From Vibrio echinoideorum (GTDB taxonomy: Bacteria > Pseudomonadota > Gammaproteobacteria > Enterobacterales > Vibrionaceae), in assembly GCF_024347455.1 (NCBI RefSeq), contig NZ_AP025483.1:1922001-1986000 (forward strand): DNA of 64,000 nucleotides. Reading direction: 5' to 3'. This document shows positions 45,155 to 55,270 of this stretch, in pieces (the stretch's first letter is position 1; every line of letters begins with the position of its first letter). The position numbers were made by a program, and so were the translations under genes. Below the pieces are notes generated by a model. That model worked only from the letters and a program-made list of their open reading frames with translations, made no database searches and had not been told where the DNA came from.

Positions 45155-46003
45155 ATGGACATCGACTCATTGATCAATCACCCAGAATGGCTGCTGTTAG
45201 TCTTAGCGCCTTTGTTCGTAATCTGTATGTTGGCCGAATATTTCATTGGCCAAAAACAAGGCCGATTGCCGGATAATTCTCAATACAAACTGCCAGAAGT
45301 GATGTGTAACTTCGTGTTAGCAGGCATGCATCAACTCTCGGACTTATTAACTGGTTTGTTAGTGGTTCAGTTGTATCTATGGCTATTTGGTTGGCACTTA
45401 ATGGACATCGAAATGGGTGTGCTAAGTTTTATTGTGTTGGTGGTTCTACAAGACTTTTTCTATTACTGGTTCCATCGAGCAAGCCATCGAGTTCGCTGGA
45501 TGTGGGCAGCCCATGTGGCGCATCACAGTTCTGAACACATGAACTTCAGTACCGCATTTCGCCAGAGCTTGATGTACCCAATCGCGGGGATGTGGCTGTT
45601 CTGGTTGCCGTTAGTAATCATCGGATTCGAACCAAAATGGGTAATCTTCGTTGTGCTCCTCAACCTAGGTTTGCAGTTCTTTGTTCATACACAGTGGATA
45701 AAACGGTTGGGCCCGTTGGAGTATATTTTTAACACTCCTTCTCACCATCGTGTGCATCACGGAAGAAATCCGCAATACATCGACAAAAACTATGCGGGCG
45801 TACTGATCATTTGGGACAAGCTGTTCGGCACGTTTGAGCCTGAAGTCGAAACGGTTCGTTACGGCGTCACTAAACCCGTAAACAGTTTTAACCCGATCAC
45901 GGTGACCTTTCAGGAATGGAAGGCGATATTAAAAGATCTGAAAAACCAAAAGTTAACCATGAGGCAAAAAATGAAGCTGATATTGTCGCCTCCATCAGAC
46001 TAA
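45155..46003 (+). CDS. Sterol desaturase / fatty acid hydroxylase family protein
   Basis: A 282-residue membrane di-iron hydroxylase. The histidine clusters are complete: HRASH (107-111), HVAHHSSEH (120-128), HTQW (His178) and HHRVHH (197-202). Four to five membrane helices surround them. The family introduces hydroxyl or double-bond groups into sterols, fatty acids or ether lipids, with iron at the cytoplasmic face. The substrate here is unknown; vibrios do not make sterols, so a fatty or alkyl chain is more likely. It follows DUF2804 on the same strand, with an AraC regulator beyond that. Confidence 0.9.
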   Translation: MDIDSLINHPEWLLLVLAPLFVICMLAEYFIGQKQGRLPDNSQYKLPEVMCNFVLAGMHQLSDLLTGLLVVQLYLWLFGWHLMDIEMGVLSFIVLVVLQDFFYYWFHRASHRVRWMWAAHVAHHSSEHMNFSTAFRQSLMYPIAGMWLFWLPLVIIGFEPKWVIFVVLLNLGLQFFVHTQWIKRLGPLEYIFNTPSHHRVHHGRNPQYIDKNYAGVLIIWDKLFGTFEPEVETVRYGVTKPVNSFNPITVTFQEWKAILKDLKNQKLTMRQKMKLILSPPSD

Positions 46004-46082
46004 GTAAGCTAAAAGCTAAGTAAAATAAGCAGCCCAAATAGATGATTAAGCAAGGTATGTAAATTAAACAGACTAAGCAGGC

Positions 46083-48539
46083 CTAATACACTTTATGAAA
46101 ATCGATAAGGTTAAAGGTTAGGTCGCTTACCCAAAAATCCCCGTCCAAATCGGCACCTTGTACGTATCGTTTATCCCCCATTTCTAAGGTGATAATGTAT
46201 TTCCCGGCGATGAGCCCTTCAACCATATAGAAACCATCGCTTTCGATCTCACTCGAATACTCGGTGCCTTTTTGTATGTGCTTAAAGTGCAAATAGGCAT
46301 TGTCTTCTAATGTACCTTCAAGCGTACCATCGACACCAAAAGAGACCACCATTTCAATATGAGCATGAGTCAGGCCTACTTGCTTGGTATTCACAAACAC
46401 AGGGTTTTGAATTGGCGTCAGGTTTAAGTCGAGCGCGCCTTCATCTATATAAATAGGTAGATTATCTCTGGCAGGAACACTGGTGAATTCAAATCGACCT
46501 TTCGAGTCACTGACAGCTCGCTGATCGAGTATTTGTAGGCTAACACCGGCTATAGGCTGTTTATGGTGATCGTAAACAAGCCCAGTTAGCTTTGAATGAT
46601 TGTACTTATTCCACTCAACAAACTCTCCGATGTTCTCATCAAAATAGGTTTTCGCGCCAAATTCAGTGGTCATTTCTACGCCGTATCTGTCTTCATTTCC
46701 TTCTAACTTGAACACGAAATAAGGATTCACACGTGCTTCTACCGAAGCAGTAAACGAGATATCCTGCTTTTGATATCGGGCTGATACGTTAGTGGTGAGT
46801 TCTTGGAAAACATTAAGCGGATCCAATACACATTCTTTGCAGGCATTCCTTAGAGAGAGTTCTGTGCGTTCATGGTGACCAGAGCCATTGACCGTTCCTG
46901 ACACATTCCACGACGTGTCTGAAAAACCACTTTTGGCTAAACCAATGGTGTGTAAATAGTCATCTTGATGAGAAGTCTTGGTGTAGCGATAATCACCTGA
47001 ATATGAGAGAAACAGATTGCGCGAGACCTTGGAATTCAGTTTCGGCTCAACACTCAATTCATCTTCGTCGTTTCTCACGGTTAGAAATGCCGTAATGTTG
47101 GCAAGAGACAGATTATATTTGAACACATCGTATTCCATCGACTCCAAATCCAACTCGTCAGTTTTATTGAGTTCAATAGAGGCAGACTGGTCGCTGCCCA
47201 GCAAAACATCAAACTCCATTGGAAAACGATTAAAGTCCGGGAGCCAACCAATATGGCCAGCAAACCAATGCGCTGGTAAGTATCGTCCCTGCAAGCCGAT
47301 AAGATCTTTTCCATCTTGCCTAATAAAAGCACTGCCCACCGTGAAGTAATCAGCCAAACCATATTCCAGTGACACTGCACCCGCTCGGTCGGCTCCTTCG
47401 TTACCAACCACTTCAACGCCCCACTCATTACTAGGCAAGAATGCATCTTCTAAACCCGCGACCGTAATCTCTTCTTCTCTCCACACACCTTTGGACAAGT
47501 AATAGCGGAACTTAATGGTGTCGCCAGGGGAAATATTGTCTTCTTCGACAACAAAACGTCCAAATTCATCGGAGCGATAGGTGTTTTGATATATACCATT
47601 TACCAGTACATCGACACTGATATTAGGTTGCGTTGTGCGCTCCAGTTGCAGATTACCAAACTCCAACTGACGCTTTCGGTTAGTGTAGTAAAGGCCATCT
47701 TCTAAGGTTTGATTGACGGTAAAAACACTGCCATCCAACAACACATGCCCTACTTCTAATGAGCCTTCGCCGTCATGCGCTTCTACCGCGATGTTGTAAT
47801 AAACGATGGGGTTTTGTTCGCGAGTATCGATGGATAACCGAGACAGGGAATTTTCGGTCGTTAGTATGGTGTCAGAGATAGCGTAAATGTCGGCGCCCGT
47901 CTCACTGTCTTGATAAACAGAGGTTGCCAATCGAGTCGCTAACCCCACGCTAGCCAGTGGCTCAATCGCAGAGGTATTGCCAGCCTGTTTTAAGTCTTCT
48001 GCTTTTTGTCGAGATTCACTCTTTATCTTAGAGATAACCGCTTCGAGTTCAGTCAAGGAACTGAATTCAGGCGTGACCGTGAGCCGATAATCATCGATAT
48101 CCCAACGGACTTTGGCCGGAATACAGGCTTGCAAGCTATACCAATGAATATAGGTTTCCGAGTCAATCACTTCATATTTGATTGTCTGGATATTGTTGTC
48201 ATCGCGATAACAAATGGCTTGCTGAGTGTCCACGATATACGGCGGCGATTCTCTCCCTACATCTTGTGGCAAGTAGATTTCACAGTATCCGCTTTCATCA
48301 CACTGGCCATTCATTTCTAACAAATAAAAAGCCGCATTGGAGATCGAGATAAACGGCTCTTCGTAGTCATCCATCATAACGCGATAAAAACTGTCACCCA
48401 CTCTCCCCACTCGAACCTCAATGTGCGCTGGATAAAGTTCGCTTGCCTCATCAATGGATTCTGAATGTACCCCAAAAGACAACAAAGACAGAGATATAGG
48501 GAGCGACAAGAGAGCTTGCCAAACCGAGCGTTTGAACAT
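46083..48539 (-). CDS. Outer-membrane usher of a chaperone-usher pilus (TcfC-like)
   Basis: An 818-residue secreted usher. A signal peptide (about 1-26) is followed by an N-terminal domain (about 30-160) with a charged helix (KSESRQKAEDLKQAG), an FGNLQLER/NISVDVLVNG segment typical of usher barrels, and a long beta-barrel (about 330-640). The C-terminal part has two carboxypeptidase-regulatory-like beta domains, GLVYDHHKQPIAGVSLQILD and GTLEGTLEDNAYLH, in the place of classical plug/C-terminal domains. The layout is that of the alpha (CS1/TcfC) usher type, though the protein is shorter than classical alpha ushers. It is the last gene of a four-gene locus, after a 128-base gap. Confidence 0.8.
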   Translation of the reverse strand: MFKRSVWQALLSLPISLSLLSFGVHSESIDEASELYPAHIEVRVGRVGDSFYRVMMDDYEEPFISISNAAFYLLEMNGQCDESGYCEIYLPQDVGRESPPYIVDTQQAICYRDDNNIQTIKYEVIDSETYIHWYSLQACIPAKVRWDIDDYRLTVTPEFSSLTELEAVISKIKSESRQKAEDLKQAGNTSAIEPLASVGLATRLATSVYQDSETGADIYAISDTILTTENSLSRLSIDTREQNPIVYYNIAVEAHDGEGSLEVGHVLLDGSVFTVNQTLEDGLYYTNRKRQLEFGNLQLERTTQPNISVDVLVNGIYQNTYRSDEFGRFVVEEDNISPGDTIKFRYYLSKGVWREEEITVAGLEDAFLPSNEWGVEVVGNEGADRAGAVSLEYGLADYFTVGSAFIRQDGKDLIGLQGRYLPAHWFAGHIGWLPDFNRFPMEFDVLLGSDQSASIELNKTDELDLESMEYDVFKYNLSLANITAFLTVRNDEDELSVEPKLNSKVSRNLFLSYSGDYRYTKTSHQDDYLHTIGLAKSGFSDTSWNVSGTVNGSGHHERTELSLRNACKECVLDPLNVFQELTTNVSARYQKQDISFTASVEARVNPYFVFKLEGNEDRYGVEMTTEFGAKTYFDENIGEFVEWNKYNHSKLTGLVYDHHKQPIAGVSLQILDQRAVSDSKGRFEFTSVPARDNLPIYIDEGALDLNLTPIQNPVFVNTKQVGLTHAHIEMVVSFGVDGTLEGTLEDNAYLHFKHIQKGTEYSSEIESDGFYMVEGLIAGKYIITLEMGDKRYVQGADLDGDFWVSDLTFNLIDFHKVY

Positions 48540-48667
48540 TCTGTTTTACACAGTTCGCTATTGCGACGCGGCAGTTGCTTGTACTGGTATTAACCGTACA
48601 AATGTCAAAAGCGCAGATGTAAACAGCACAAACGTTAACAGCATATGCGGTGACAAGAGTGCAGGCA

Positions 48668-49378
48668 TTACAAAATGCATTCGTGCAGTGGTTGATCGTT
48701 TTGAAGTAAAGACACCTTAGACCCTCTAGGGAACTGCTTCGTTAGTTCAGCATTACGCAGCAACACCACTTTTTCGCTGTGATCATCAACATTCAACTTG
48801 GCATTGAACTGAAAGTTACCATCATTGCGAATGGTAAGACTCTGGTTGTCGCAGGCAAACTTCACATCTTGTATCTGCTTACCTTTCTGAACATAAACAG
48901 GCACGTAGCTGTTTATATGAAAATTAAGTTGGAATGCTGACCCATTATTAGATTGATCCTTAGCCGACAAATTCACTTCTGATAACTCTCTCGCCTTTGC
49001 GATAGGAGAAAACCACAAGTAAGCACGGTATTCGCCGTCTGGCATGTCATCGGGTAGCGCATTCATACGTAAACGAACCGTACGTCTTTGATTAGGTTTT
49101 AGTTCTCGAATGATGGGTGGTGACACCTTGATCCAATTGGCGATATTTTCAGATTCCGCCACATTCGAATCGGTTCGTACCAATCCAGTTGCTTTGATTG
49201 GACGATAGATCGGTTTAATCTCAAGACGAATGGGTTGATCAGAATTGTTTTCAACCACGATTTTTTCCGTCACAGACGTGTCAGCGTCTAAAACAAAACG
49301 AGTTGGCGCGATAAGGAGTTGGGCATGGGCTTGAACGGTGAAAAGTAAGCCGAGAACACATGAGATAAACAACTTCAT
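48668..49378 (-). CDS. Periplasmic pilus chaperone
   Basis: A 236-residue periplasmic protein with a signal peptide (cleavage near AHA|QLL) and two immunoglobulin-like domains. LLIAPTRFVLDADTSVTEKIVVENNSDQP (shortened here to its LLIAPTRFVLD start) and KPNQRRTVRLR correspond to the first-domain strands of pilus chaperones that donate a strand to pilins. The start overlaps the preceding pilin-like gene by four bases (ATGA), so the two are coupled. A 128-base spacer separates it from the usher. Confidence 0.87.
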   Translation of the reverse strand: MKLFISCVLGLLFTVQAHAQLLIAPTRFVLDADTSVTEKIVVENNSDQPIRLEIKPIYRPIKATGLVRTDSNVAESENIANWIKVSPPIIRELKPNQRRTVRLRMNALPDDMPDGEYRAYLWFSPIAKARELSEVNLSAKDQSNNGSAFQLNFHINSYVPVYVQKGKQIQDVKFACDNQSLTIRNDGNFQFNAKLNVDDHSEKVVLLRNAELTKQFPRGSKVSLLQNDQPLHECIL

Positions 49379-49812
49379 TTATAATTAACCTCAAAAGGGA
49401 TAGTACTGGTGTAAGTGCCAGCAGGATGATTAGCGCCAATTTTCACTTTTGCACCAATACACAGTAATTTGCTTCTTCCGTTACTTTGGATTTTTGCTCT
49501 ACCTCGTTTTGATAAGCCACAACCAAAATAAAACTTTCTAATACGGAGACGTTTGGATTTACGAGAATGGTTGAGATATTGCTTAGACGGAAGAGAGACC
49601 ACAATTTTTTTGCCTGGTTCTCCTTCAGCGTAAAAACGCACCACATGAATCTGACTATTGGCCGGATTAGCATCTGCATTTTGTCCCGATCCAGAGATAT
49701 ACATACCCGGAAATTTCACTTCCATATTTTCAGGAACAATTTCTAGAGCATGAAATGGGCTTGAATAAATAATTAAACCGATATAGGCAGCGTATTTTAA
49801 AAAAACGTTCAT
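49375..49812 (-). CDS. Secreted DUF4402-like minor pilin candidate
   Basis: A 145-residue exported protein (signal peptide about 1-22). The ending AGTYTSTIPFEVNYK matches the C-terminal strand of DUF4402 pilin-like domains, as in the neighbouring major pilin (AGTYTANVAVDVTYQ). The middle is unusually basic (HSRKSKRLRIRKFYF), and two Cys (YFGCG, LLCIG) may form a disulfide. It is likely a minor or tip subunit. It lies between the pilin and chaperone genes and overlaps the latter by 4 bases. Confidence 0.75.
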   Translation of the reverse strand: MNVFLKYAAYIGLIIYSSPFHALEIVPENMEVKFPGMYISGSGQNADANPANSQIHVVRFYAEGEPGKKIVVSLPSKQYLNHSRKSKRLRIRKFYFGCGLSKRGRAKIQSNGRSKLLCIGAKVKIGANHPAGTYTSTIPFEVNYK

Positions 49813-49865
49813 AGTAATAACGGCTGCTAAATAACAGCCGTAGATATTAGACTTGTTTTATATAA

Positions 49866-50300
49866 TTACTGGTAAGTGACATCAACTGCAACGTTTGCAG
49901 TATATGTACCAGCAACTAATGTCGCACTTGAAGTACGAGCAGTACCGCCAATTTTAAGATCCGCAGAACCACCTGTTAGAGTGATCGCGTTATTAAAGTC
50001 AAATTCAGCTGCAATTGTATTTGCGCCGTTAGCCAAGTTTGTATCAGAAATACTAACGGTTACTGCATCACCAGACTCTCCAGAAAGAGTAAACGCCGCA
50101 GCTCCTGCATCAGCTTGAGCGATAACAACATCCGTTGTGTTGTCTGAAGTGATGATACCAAAATCAAGATCACTTGTTTTTGTCATCGTAATTGCTTGTT
50201 TTACTTCTAGTGTTGCATCAAAAGTGTCACTTACAGCGAAAGCGCTCGCAGAAGAGATAGAAAGTGCAGATACAGCAACAACCTTAAAGACTTTGTTCAT
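49866..50300 (-). CDS. DUF4402-type major pilin candidate
   Basis: A 144-residue exported protein, signal peptide cleaved near AFA|VSD, with a DUF4402 domain: ATLEVKQAITMTKTSDLDFG and AGTYTANVAVDVTYQ at the end. It is rich in Ala, Thr and Ser and has no Cys, as is common for major pilin subunits of chaperone-usher systems related to the alpha/archaic types. The start follows AAAGGATTAAAGAA. It heads the pilus locus, behind about 1 kb of AT-rich DNA. Confidence 0.82.
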   Translation of the reverse strand: MNKVFKVVAVSALSISSASAFAVSDTFDATLEVKQAITMTKTSDLDFGIITSDNTTDVVIAQADAGAAAFTLSGESGDAVTVSISDTNLANGANTIAAEFDFNNAITLTGGSADLKIGGTARTSSATLVAGTYTANVAVDVTYQ

Positions 50301-51368
50301 TTCTTTAATCCTTTATATAAAATTGGCTTTATTATTAGAGTCACTTAATCGTCAATCAGAGTTAACAATTAAGTAACAACAATCCTATTTAGAAAATATA
50401 TATATTGACACTTATTTATAAACAAATGAGGCGCAGTGAGAATAAGATCACTAAAATTGATACAAATAACATTAGTGAAATTAGTGTTATTCAATCATCT
50501 GTATTAATTATATATAAAACTCGTTTTACATATAATTCCCTGCTTTTTATAAGTTAATATTCTTATAGAAATAAAGCGATTTACCTTATAAAAGACTAAT
50601 AAAACTTAAATAACCATGAATTAGTTAGGACTAATAAATCAAGAATCGGTATTTACATATTATTATATAGATCATCATGCTGCAATAAAGTCTCAATAAT
50701 GAAACACGCAATCACTAATTCTATTTTGTAATAAAAATGAAATATATACCCTTTTAAAAATCACTAAAACACTGAAGAAAAAATTAAATATTAGCGGTGT
50801 AATCATTCAATTAATGACAAATAAATGGACGTAAAACCTCACATTCTAATTAAACTAAGGTGATTATTTGGTATCTACACTCAATACCAATACCTAATGT
50901 CACAACACTTAGCTTGAGCCGGGGTCAAACGCTAAAGCAATAGCGGTATCATTTGTGGGCAATGCCCTTTGTAAAGCAAGGTTCAAACCAAATCAGATTA
51001 GTATCTCTCCCCCACCCCTTCTCTCTGCCTTCCTTCGAACTTCAGCACGCAAGTTCAGGTTATGCCTTGATACTTCGCGATTAATAACTCGCCGAATTGC
51101 AGTCGACAACTTGATGTACCGTTATCGTCAAGCTGTTATCGCTATGCCGACAGTTAACGCCAAGTAAGCAATTGATGGGTTCACGTGTTAATAAATGACC
51201 AAAATTGCACTCAAAACTCAGTGCAGCGACGTGATCGAATAGGAATGCACCGTTTTACTGTAATTTATTTGTGATCTGGGTTGCACGCGTACCGCATCCT
51301 ATCAGATACTGAACAAAACTAACCTTCAGCCACAGTAGACGGTCTTCGCTTACTGTTCAGGAAATTCA
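50301..51368. other. AT-rich intergenic region upstream of the pilus locus
   Basis: More than 1 kb with no convincing gene; the longest frames here are short and lack ribosome sites. From 50301 to about 50880 it is strongly AT-rich with runs of A and T, the kind of DNA bound by H-NS-type silencers, and should contain the pilus promoter. From 50900 on the composition returns to normal and leads to sbcB. Confidence 0.6.
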
Positions 51369-52793
51369 ATGAGTTCAGATAATCAGCCAACCTATTTCTT
51401 TTTCGATTACGAAACATGGGGCGTCAGCCCAGCGAAAGATCGCCCGAGTCAGTTCGCCGGTGTTCGTACCGACCAAGATTTCAACGTTATCGGAGAGCCA
51501 TTGGTTATCTATTGCCAACCTCCTGCTGATTACTTACCTGCACCTGAAGCTGCACTAATTACTCGCATCACACCTCAAAAAGCAATGTCTCAAGGCTTAC
51601 CTGAACCTGAATTTATCGCGAAGATCCACGCAGAGCTTGCTAAACCGAACACGACTAGCCTTGGCTACAACAGCATTCGATTCGATGACGAAGTAACACG
51701 CTACACCTGTTACCGTAACTTCATCGATCCATATGCATGGAGCTGGCAAAACGGCAACTCTCGTTGGGATTTACTCGACGTAATGCGCGCGGTACATGCA
51801 CTTCGCCCTGAAGGCATTGCTTGGCCTGAAAATGAAGAAGGTTACCCAAGTTTTAAACTGGAACACCTATCAGTGGCAAATGGCATTGAACACGAAAACG
51901 CGCACGATGCGATGGCCGATGTTATTGCTACCATTGAATTAGCGAAGAAGTTGAAAGCTGCACAGCCTAAAATGTTTGACTACCTTTACAGCATGCGTCA
52001 CAAACGTAAATTGAATGAGTTAGTCGACATCGTAAACATGACGCCTTTAATGCATGTTTCGGGTATGTTTGGTCGCGATTGTAATTACACGAGCTGGATT
52101 GTGCCTATGGCTTGGCACCCTACCAACCAAAATGCGGTTATCGTTATCGACTTAGCCAAAGACCCTAGCCCATTGCTAGAGCTTGATGCAGATGCCCTTC
52201 GTGAAAGGCTCTACACTAAGCGCAGTGAGCTGGGCGAAGATGAGCTTCCCGTACCCATCAAACTCGTCCAATTGAACAAGTGCCCTATTCTTGCGCCAGC
52301 GAAAACCCTAACGGCTGAAAATGCGGAAACTATTGGTATCGATCGTCAACAGTGCTTAAAGAACTTAGCGCTATTACGTGAACATCCAGAGATCCGCGAA
52401 AAACTGATCGGTTTGTATTCACAAGAACGCAAGTACGAGAAAAGCGACGACGTAGACACTCACCTTTACGACGGCTTCTTCTCACCAGGCGACAAAACCG
52501 CAATGGACATCATTCGTGAAACTGACCCAAATAACTTAGCAGCGTTAGACATCACTTTTGGCGACGAACGTATTAAACCTTTGTTGTTCCGTTACCGCGC
52601 TCGACATTTCCCGTGGACGTTAGACGAAGCTGAACAACTGAAATGGGCTAACCACTGTCGTGAGTTTTACGAAAGCCGTCTGGAAGAGTACATGCTGAAT
52701 CTAGAGAACCTCGCACACGAACATGAAAGTGACGAGAAGAAAATGGCTATCTTAAAAGCGGTTTATCAATACGTAGAAAAGCTAGCGAGCTAA
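51369..52793 (+). CDS. sbcB: Exodeoxyribonuclease I
   Basis: A 474-residue 3'-5' single-strand exonuclease acting in mismatch repair and recombination. The DEDDh catalytic residues are visible: FFDYETWG (Asp13, Glu15), [10 protein letters not shown] and [11 protein letters not shown] (the His/Asp pair). The SH3-like and C-terminal regions that close over the DNA are of normal length (E. coli 475). The start lies behind CAGGAAATTCA. The gene leads the lrgAB-cdd-purT stretch, the same order as in V. cholerae. Confidence 0.97.
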   Translation: MSSDNQPTYFFFDYETWGVSPAKDRPSQFAGVRTDQDFNVIGEPLVIYCQPPADYLPAPEAALITRITPQKAMSQGLPEPEFIAKIHAELAKPNTTSLGYNSIRFDDEVTRYTCYRNFIDPYAWSWQNGNSRWDLLDVMRAVHALRPEGIAWPENEEGYPSFKLEHLSVANGIEHENAHDAMADVIATIELAKKLKAAQPKMFDYLYSMRHKRKLNELVDIVNMTPLMHVSGMFGRDCNYTSWIVPMAWHPTNQNAVIVIDLAKDPSPLLELDADALRERLYTKRSELGEDELPVPIKLVQLNKCPILAPAKTLTAENAETIGIDRQQCLKNLALLREHPEIREKLIGLYSQERKYEKSDDVDTHLYDGFFSPGDKTAMDIIRETDPNNLAALDITFGDERIKPLLFRYRARHFPWTLDEAEQLKWANHCREFYESRLEEYMLNLENLAHEHESDEKKMAILKAVYQYVEKLAS

Positions 52794-52818
52794 ATTCATT
52801 ATCAAGAGATGTGACACT

Positions 52819-53190
52819 TTGAAAGAAAGATTGATCAAACTCGTTTACTGCTTAATCTCCTTCACCTTAATTATAGGTGCACTCACAGCAGGTAACGCGT
52901 TACAGCACTTATTGGATACCTCAATCCCAGGCAGTATTTTTGGCATGTTGATTTTGTTTGCTGCCATGGTGGTTGGTATTGTTCCTGAGCACTGGGTACA
53001 GCCCGGTGCAAGCTTGATTATTCGTTTAATGATCTTATTGTTTGTCCCTATCAGTGTCGGACTCATGGATCATTTTGACATGCTTATCGCGAATGCATTA
53101 CCCATTATGGCAAGTGCCGTTGGTGGTACGCTGATCGTGCTAGTTTCTTTATCATGGTTTTTAGACCGCTTGCTTTCGAGAGGTCAATAA
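52819..53190 (+). CDS. CidA/LrgA-like membrane protein (YohJ type)
   Basis: A 123-residue inner-membrane protein with four helices of the UPF0299/CidA-LrgA family, proposed holin-like or metabolite-transport partners of Lrg[20 protein letters not shown] and [14 protein letters not shown] are family motifs. The only in-frame start is TTG at 52819, since the nearby GTG (52811) hits TGA after three codons; the ribosome site is weak, so it may be read by coupling from sbcB 25 bases upstream. lrgB follows immediately. Confidence 0.9.
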   Translation: MKERLIKLVYCLISFTLIIGALTAGNALQHLLDTSIPGSIFGMLILFAAMVVGIVPEHWVQPGASLIIRLMILLFVPISVGLMDHFDMLIANALPIMASAVGGTLIVLVSLSWFLDRLLSRGQ

Positions 53191-53192
53191 TC

Positions 53193-53870
53193 ATGTGGAT
53201 TCTACTGACTATTGTAGTGTTCTTGTTTGCTCGTTGGGTAAGCCAAAAAGTTAATTCGCCGTTTTGTAATCCTCTGCTCATCAGTATTGGCATCATCATT
53301 CCAATTCTGTTGTTTTTCAAAGTACCTTTTGAAACCTATTACGCAGACAACACTTGGATTACCTACATGCTTCAACCTGCGGTAGTGGCACTTGCCTTCC
53401 CTTTATATGAGCAGTTACCTCAAATCAGATCCAACTGGCGCATCATCACGTTTGCTTGCACGCTAGGCAGTGTGATGTCTATGACCACAACCGCACTGAT
53501 CGCCGTGGCTTTTAAAGCGGATTTAAGTTTGATCGCGAGTTTGTTGGGTAAGTCGGTCACCACACCGATCGCGATGGAAGTCTCAAGCCATTTAGGTGGC
53601 GAAGCGGCAATTGCCGCGATTCTGGTACTTATTGTCGGTTTGTTCGGAGCAATTTTTGCTTACCCTATCTACAATTTGATCGGTATTAAGAGCCCTATCG
53701 CACGAGGTTTAACCATGGGCACAGTATCGCATGCTTTGGGAACGGCAACTTGCGCTGAAAAGAACCCACAAGATGCGGCATTCAGTTCCCTAGCTTTAGT
53801 ACTTTGTGGCGTAATTACCTCGATTATTGCACCGACCATATTTTCTATCGTGGTTTGGATCTACGCTTAA
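53193..53870 (+). CDS. LrgB/YohK family membrane protein
   Basis: A 225-residue membrane protein of the LrgB (YohK) family with six or more helices, including GKSVTTPIAMEVSSHLGGEA and GTVSHALGTATCAEKNPQDA, the re-entrant signature. In other bacteria LrgAB/CidAB take part in pyruvate transport or cell lysis control. The ATG at 53193 (MWILLTIVV) after GAGAGGTCAATAATC is preferred over an in-frame start within lrgA. It lies 2 bases after the LrgA-like gene. Confidence 0.9.
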   Translation: MWILLTIVVFLFARWVSQKVNSPFCNPLLISIGIIIPILLFFKVPFETYYADNTWITYMLQPAVVALAFPLYEQLPQIRSNWRIITFACTLGSVMSMTTTALIAVAFKADLSLIASLLGKSVTTPIAMEVSSHLGGEAAIAAILVLIVGLFGAIFAYPIYNLIGIKSPIARGLTMGTVSHALGTATCAEKNPQDAAFSSLALVLCGVITSIIAPTIFSIVVWIYA

Positions 53871-53884
53871 GCTAGTAACTAGCA

Positions 53885-53967
53885 ACTAATAGCTAATAGC
53901 TAATAGCTAATAACTAATAACTAATAACTAATAACTAATAACTAATAACTAATAACTAATAACTAAC
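53885..53967. repeat. ACTAATA/GCTAATA 7-bp tandem array
   Basis: Eleven head-to-tail 7-bp units from 53885 to 53961: one ACTAATA, three GCTAATA, then seven ACTAATA, plus a degenerate twelfth (ACTAAC). It starts 15 bases after the lrgB stop codon. Looser repeats of similar words (TTAATGGCT, AGCTAATGG) continue to about 54060. Confidence 0.95.
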
Positions 53968-54091
53968 AGCTTACGTTAATGGCCTACAATTTCAGTTAAT
54001 GGCTGCAGCTTAACCTAATGGTTTACAACTTCAGCTAATGGCTTCAGTTTAAGCTAATAGACTGGGACTTAAGCTTTAAAAACATCCAATG

Positions 54092-54137
54092 AGCCCAAGC
54101 GAAACTCTGAGCATTTCAGTGTCTGTTTGGGCTTTTT
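54092..54137 (+). terminator. Probable terminator after lrgB
   Basis: AGCCCAA (54092-54098) pairs with TTGGGCT (54127-54133), followed by TTTTTG. The loop is long (about 28 nt), so strength is uncertain. Confidence 0.6.
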
Positions 54138-54234
54138 GTTCTCATTTGTTCATCAATTTCCAGCTAAACGCACCCAATTTCAGACAGCAAATGCGATATC
54201 AAGGGCAGTTTTTGTCCTTGCAATCGATTTCATC

Positions 54235-54299
54235 TGTGACCTCACTCTAATTATGCAAACCAATGTAACAACAACAATGCAATAGTGATCATTGTCACA
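54235..54299 (+). promoter_or_regulatory. CRP-CytR-CRP control region of cdd
   Basis: Two CRP-like sites flank two CytR-like octamers. The first is TGTGA-N6-TCTAA (54235-54250); the second is AGTGA-N6-TCACA (54284-54299), 49 bp away centre to centre. Between them lie AATGTAAC (54262-54269) and AATGCAAT (54276-54283), each 7/8 to the reverse of GTTGCATT. A TAGAAT -10 (54320-54325) puts the second CRP site near -41.5. This mirrors the E. coli cdd and deoP2 layout. Confidence 0.75.
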
Positions 54300-54354
54300 G
54301 AAAAATCCTGAGTATTGCATAGAATTAAAGCCTAAGGTCAATTAAGGATTCAAC

Positions 54355-55242
54355 ATGAACAGTCGTATTACCCTGGCGCTGGAAAGTGCTCCAACATCAA
54401 TGAAAGCGCTTTTGAGTGACATCGTATTAGCAGACAACTTTGACGCCACTATTTCTAAAGAGCAGTTTCAAAGCTTACTGGATGCAAGCGGCCTTTCTGA
54501 TAAAGAAGCTCGCCTAGCTTTACTGCCAATCGCAGCAGCATACTCTTATGCACCGCTTTCTGAATTCTATGTTGGTGCCATCGTGCGTGGTCTATCTGGT
54601 CGCCTGTACTTCGGTGCAAACTTGGAAATTGCAGGTGCACAACTTGGTCAAACAGTTCATGCTGAACAATCAGCCATCAGCCACGCTTGGATGAAAGGTG
54701 AAGAAGGCCTTTCTGATATCACGATCAACTTCAGCCCTTGTGGTCACTGTCGCCAATTCATGAACGAACTGACGACGGCAAAAGAACTTAAAGTTCAATT
54801 ACCACAGCGTGATGAAATGTCACTGCAAGAATACTTACCAGACTCTTTCGGCCCTGCTGATTTGGGTATCACTACTGGCCTAATGACTAAGCTGGATCAC
54901 CAGTACACGTCAGAAGAAACCAGCCCTGTTGTGGTAAGCGCACTAACAGCATTAAACCGTAGCCATGCGCCATATACTAAAAATCTAAGTGGCGTTTCGC
55001 TACAACTGACAACGGGTGAAATCTTTACGGGTGCATACGCAGAAAACGCGGCATTCAACCCGAGCCTACCGCCACTACAAGTCGCGCTTGTTCAACTTAA
55101 ACTGGCTGGCTTCGATTTCGAACAGATCGAAAACGCTGCCTTAGTTGAAATTGCCGATGGTAGCATCAGTCACCTAGCCGATACTCAGTCTACGTTAGAA
55201 GCGATTAACCCCGATATTCCAGTGACTTACTTAGCAATTTAA
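54355..55242 (+). CDS. cdd: Cytidine deaminase
   Basis: Zinc enzyme converting cytidine and deoxycytidine to uridine and deoxyuridine in pyrimidine salvage. At 295 residues it is the long, two-domain E. coli type (294). The catalytic VHAEQSA (His102, Glu104) and PCGHC (Cys129, Cys132) align with E. coli numbering. It is the last gene before a strong terminator. A CRP-CytR-CRP regulatory region lies directly upstream, and the start follows TAAGGATTCAAC. Confidence 0.97.
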   Translation: MNSRITLALESAPTSMKALLSDIVLADNFDATISKEQFQSLLDASGLSDKEARLALLPIAAAYSYAPLSEFYVGAIVRGLSGRLYFGANLEIAGAQLGQTVHAEQSAISHAWMKGEEGLSDITINFSPCGHCRQFMNELTTAKELKVQLPQRDEMSLQEYLPDSFGPADLGITTGLMTKLDHQYTSEETSPVVVSALTALNRSHAPYTKNLSGVSLQLTTGEIFTGAYAENAAFNPSLPPLQVALVQLKLAGFDFEQIENAALVEIADGSISHLADTQSTLEAINPDIPVTYLAI

Positions 55243-55270
55243 GTACATGTAGTTAACAATATTTTAAATA

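Noticed and set aside
48540..48667. A small gene between the pilus chaperone and usher
   Set aside because: The 128 bases hold only short frames with repeated GCAGATGTAAACAGC-like words and no clear start.
50955..51167. 70-aa frame upstream of sbcB
   Set aside because: No ribosome site, odd composition and no recognisable family; likely chance.
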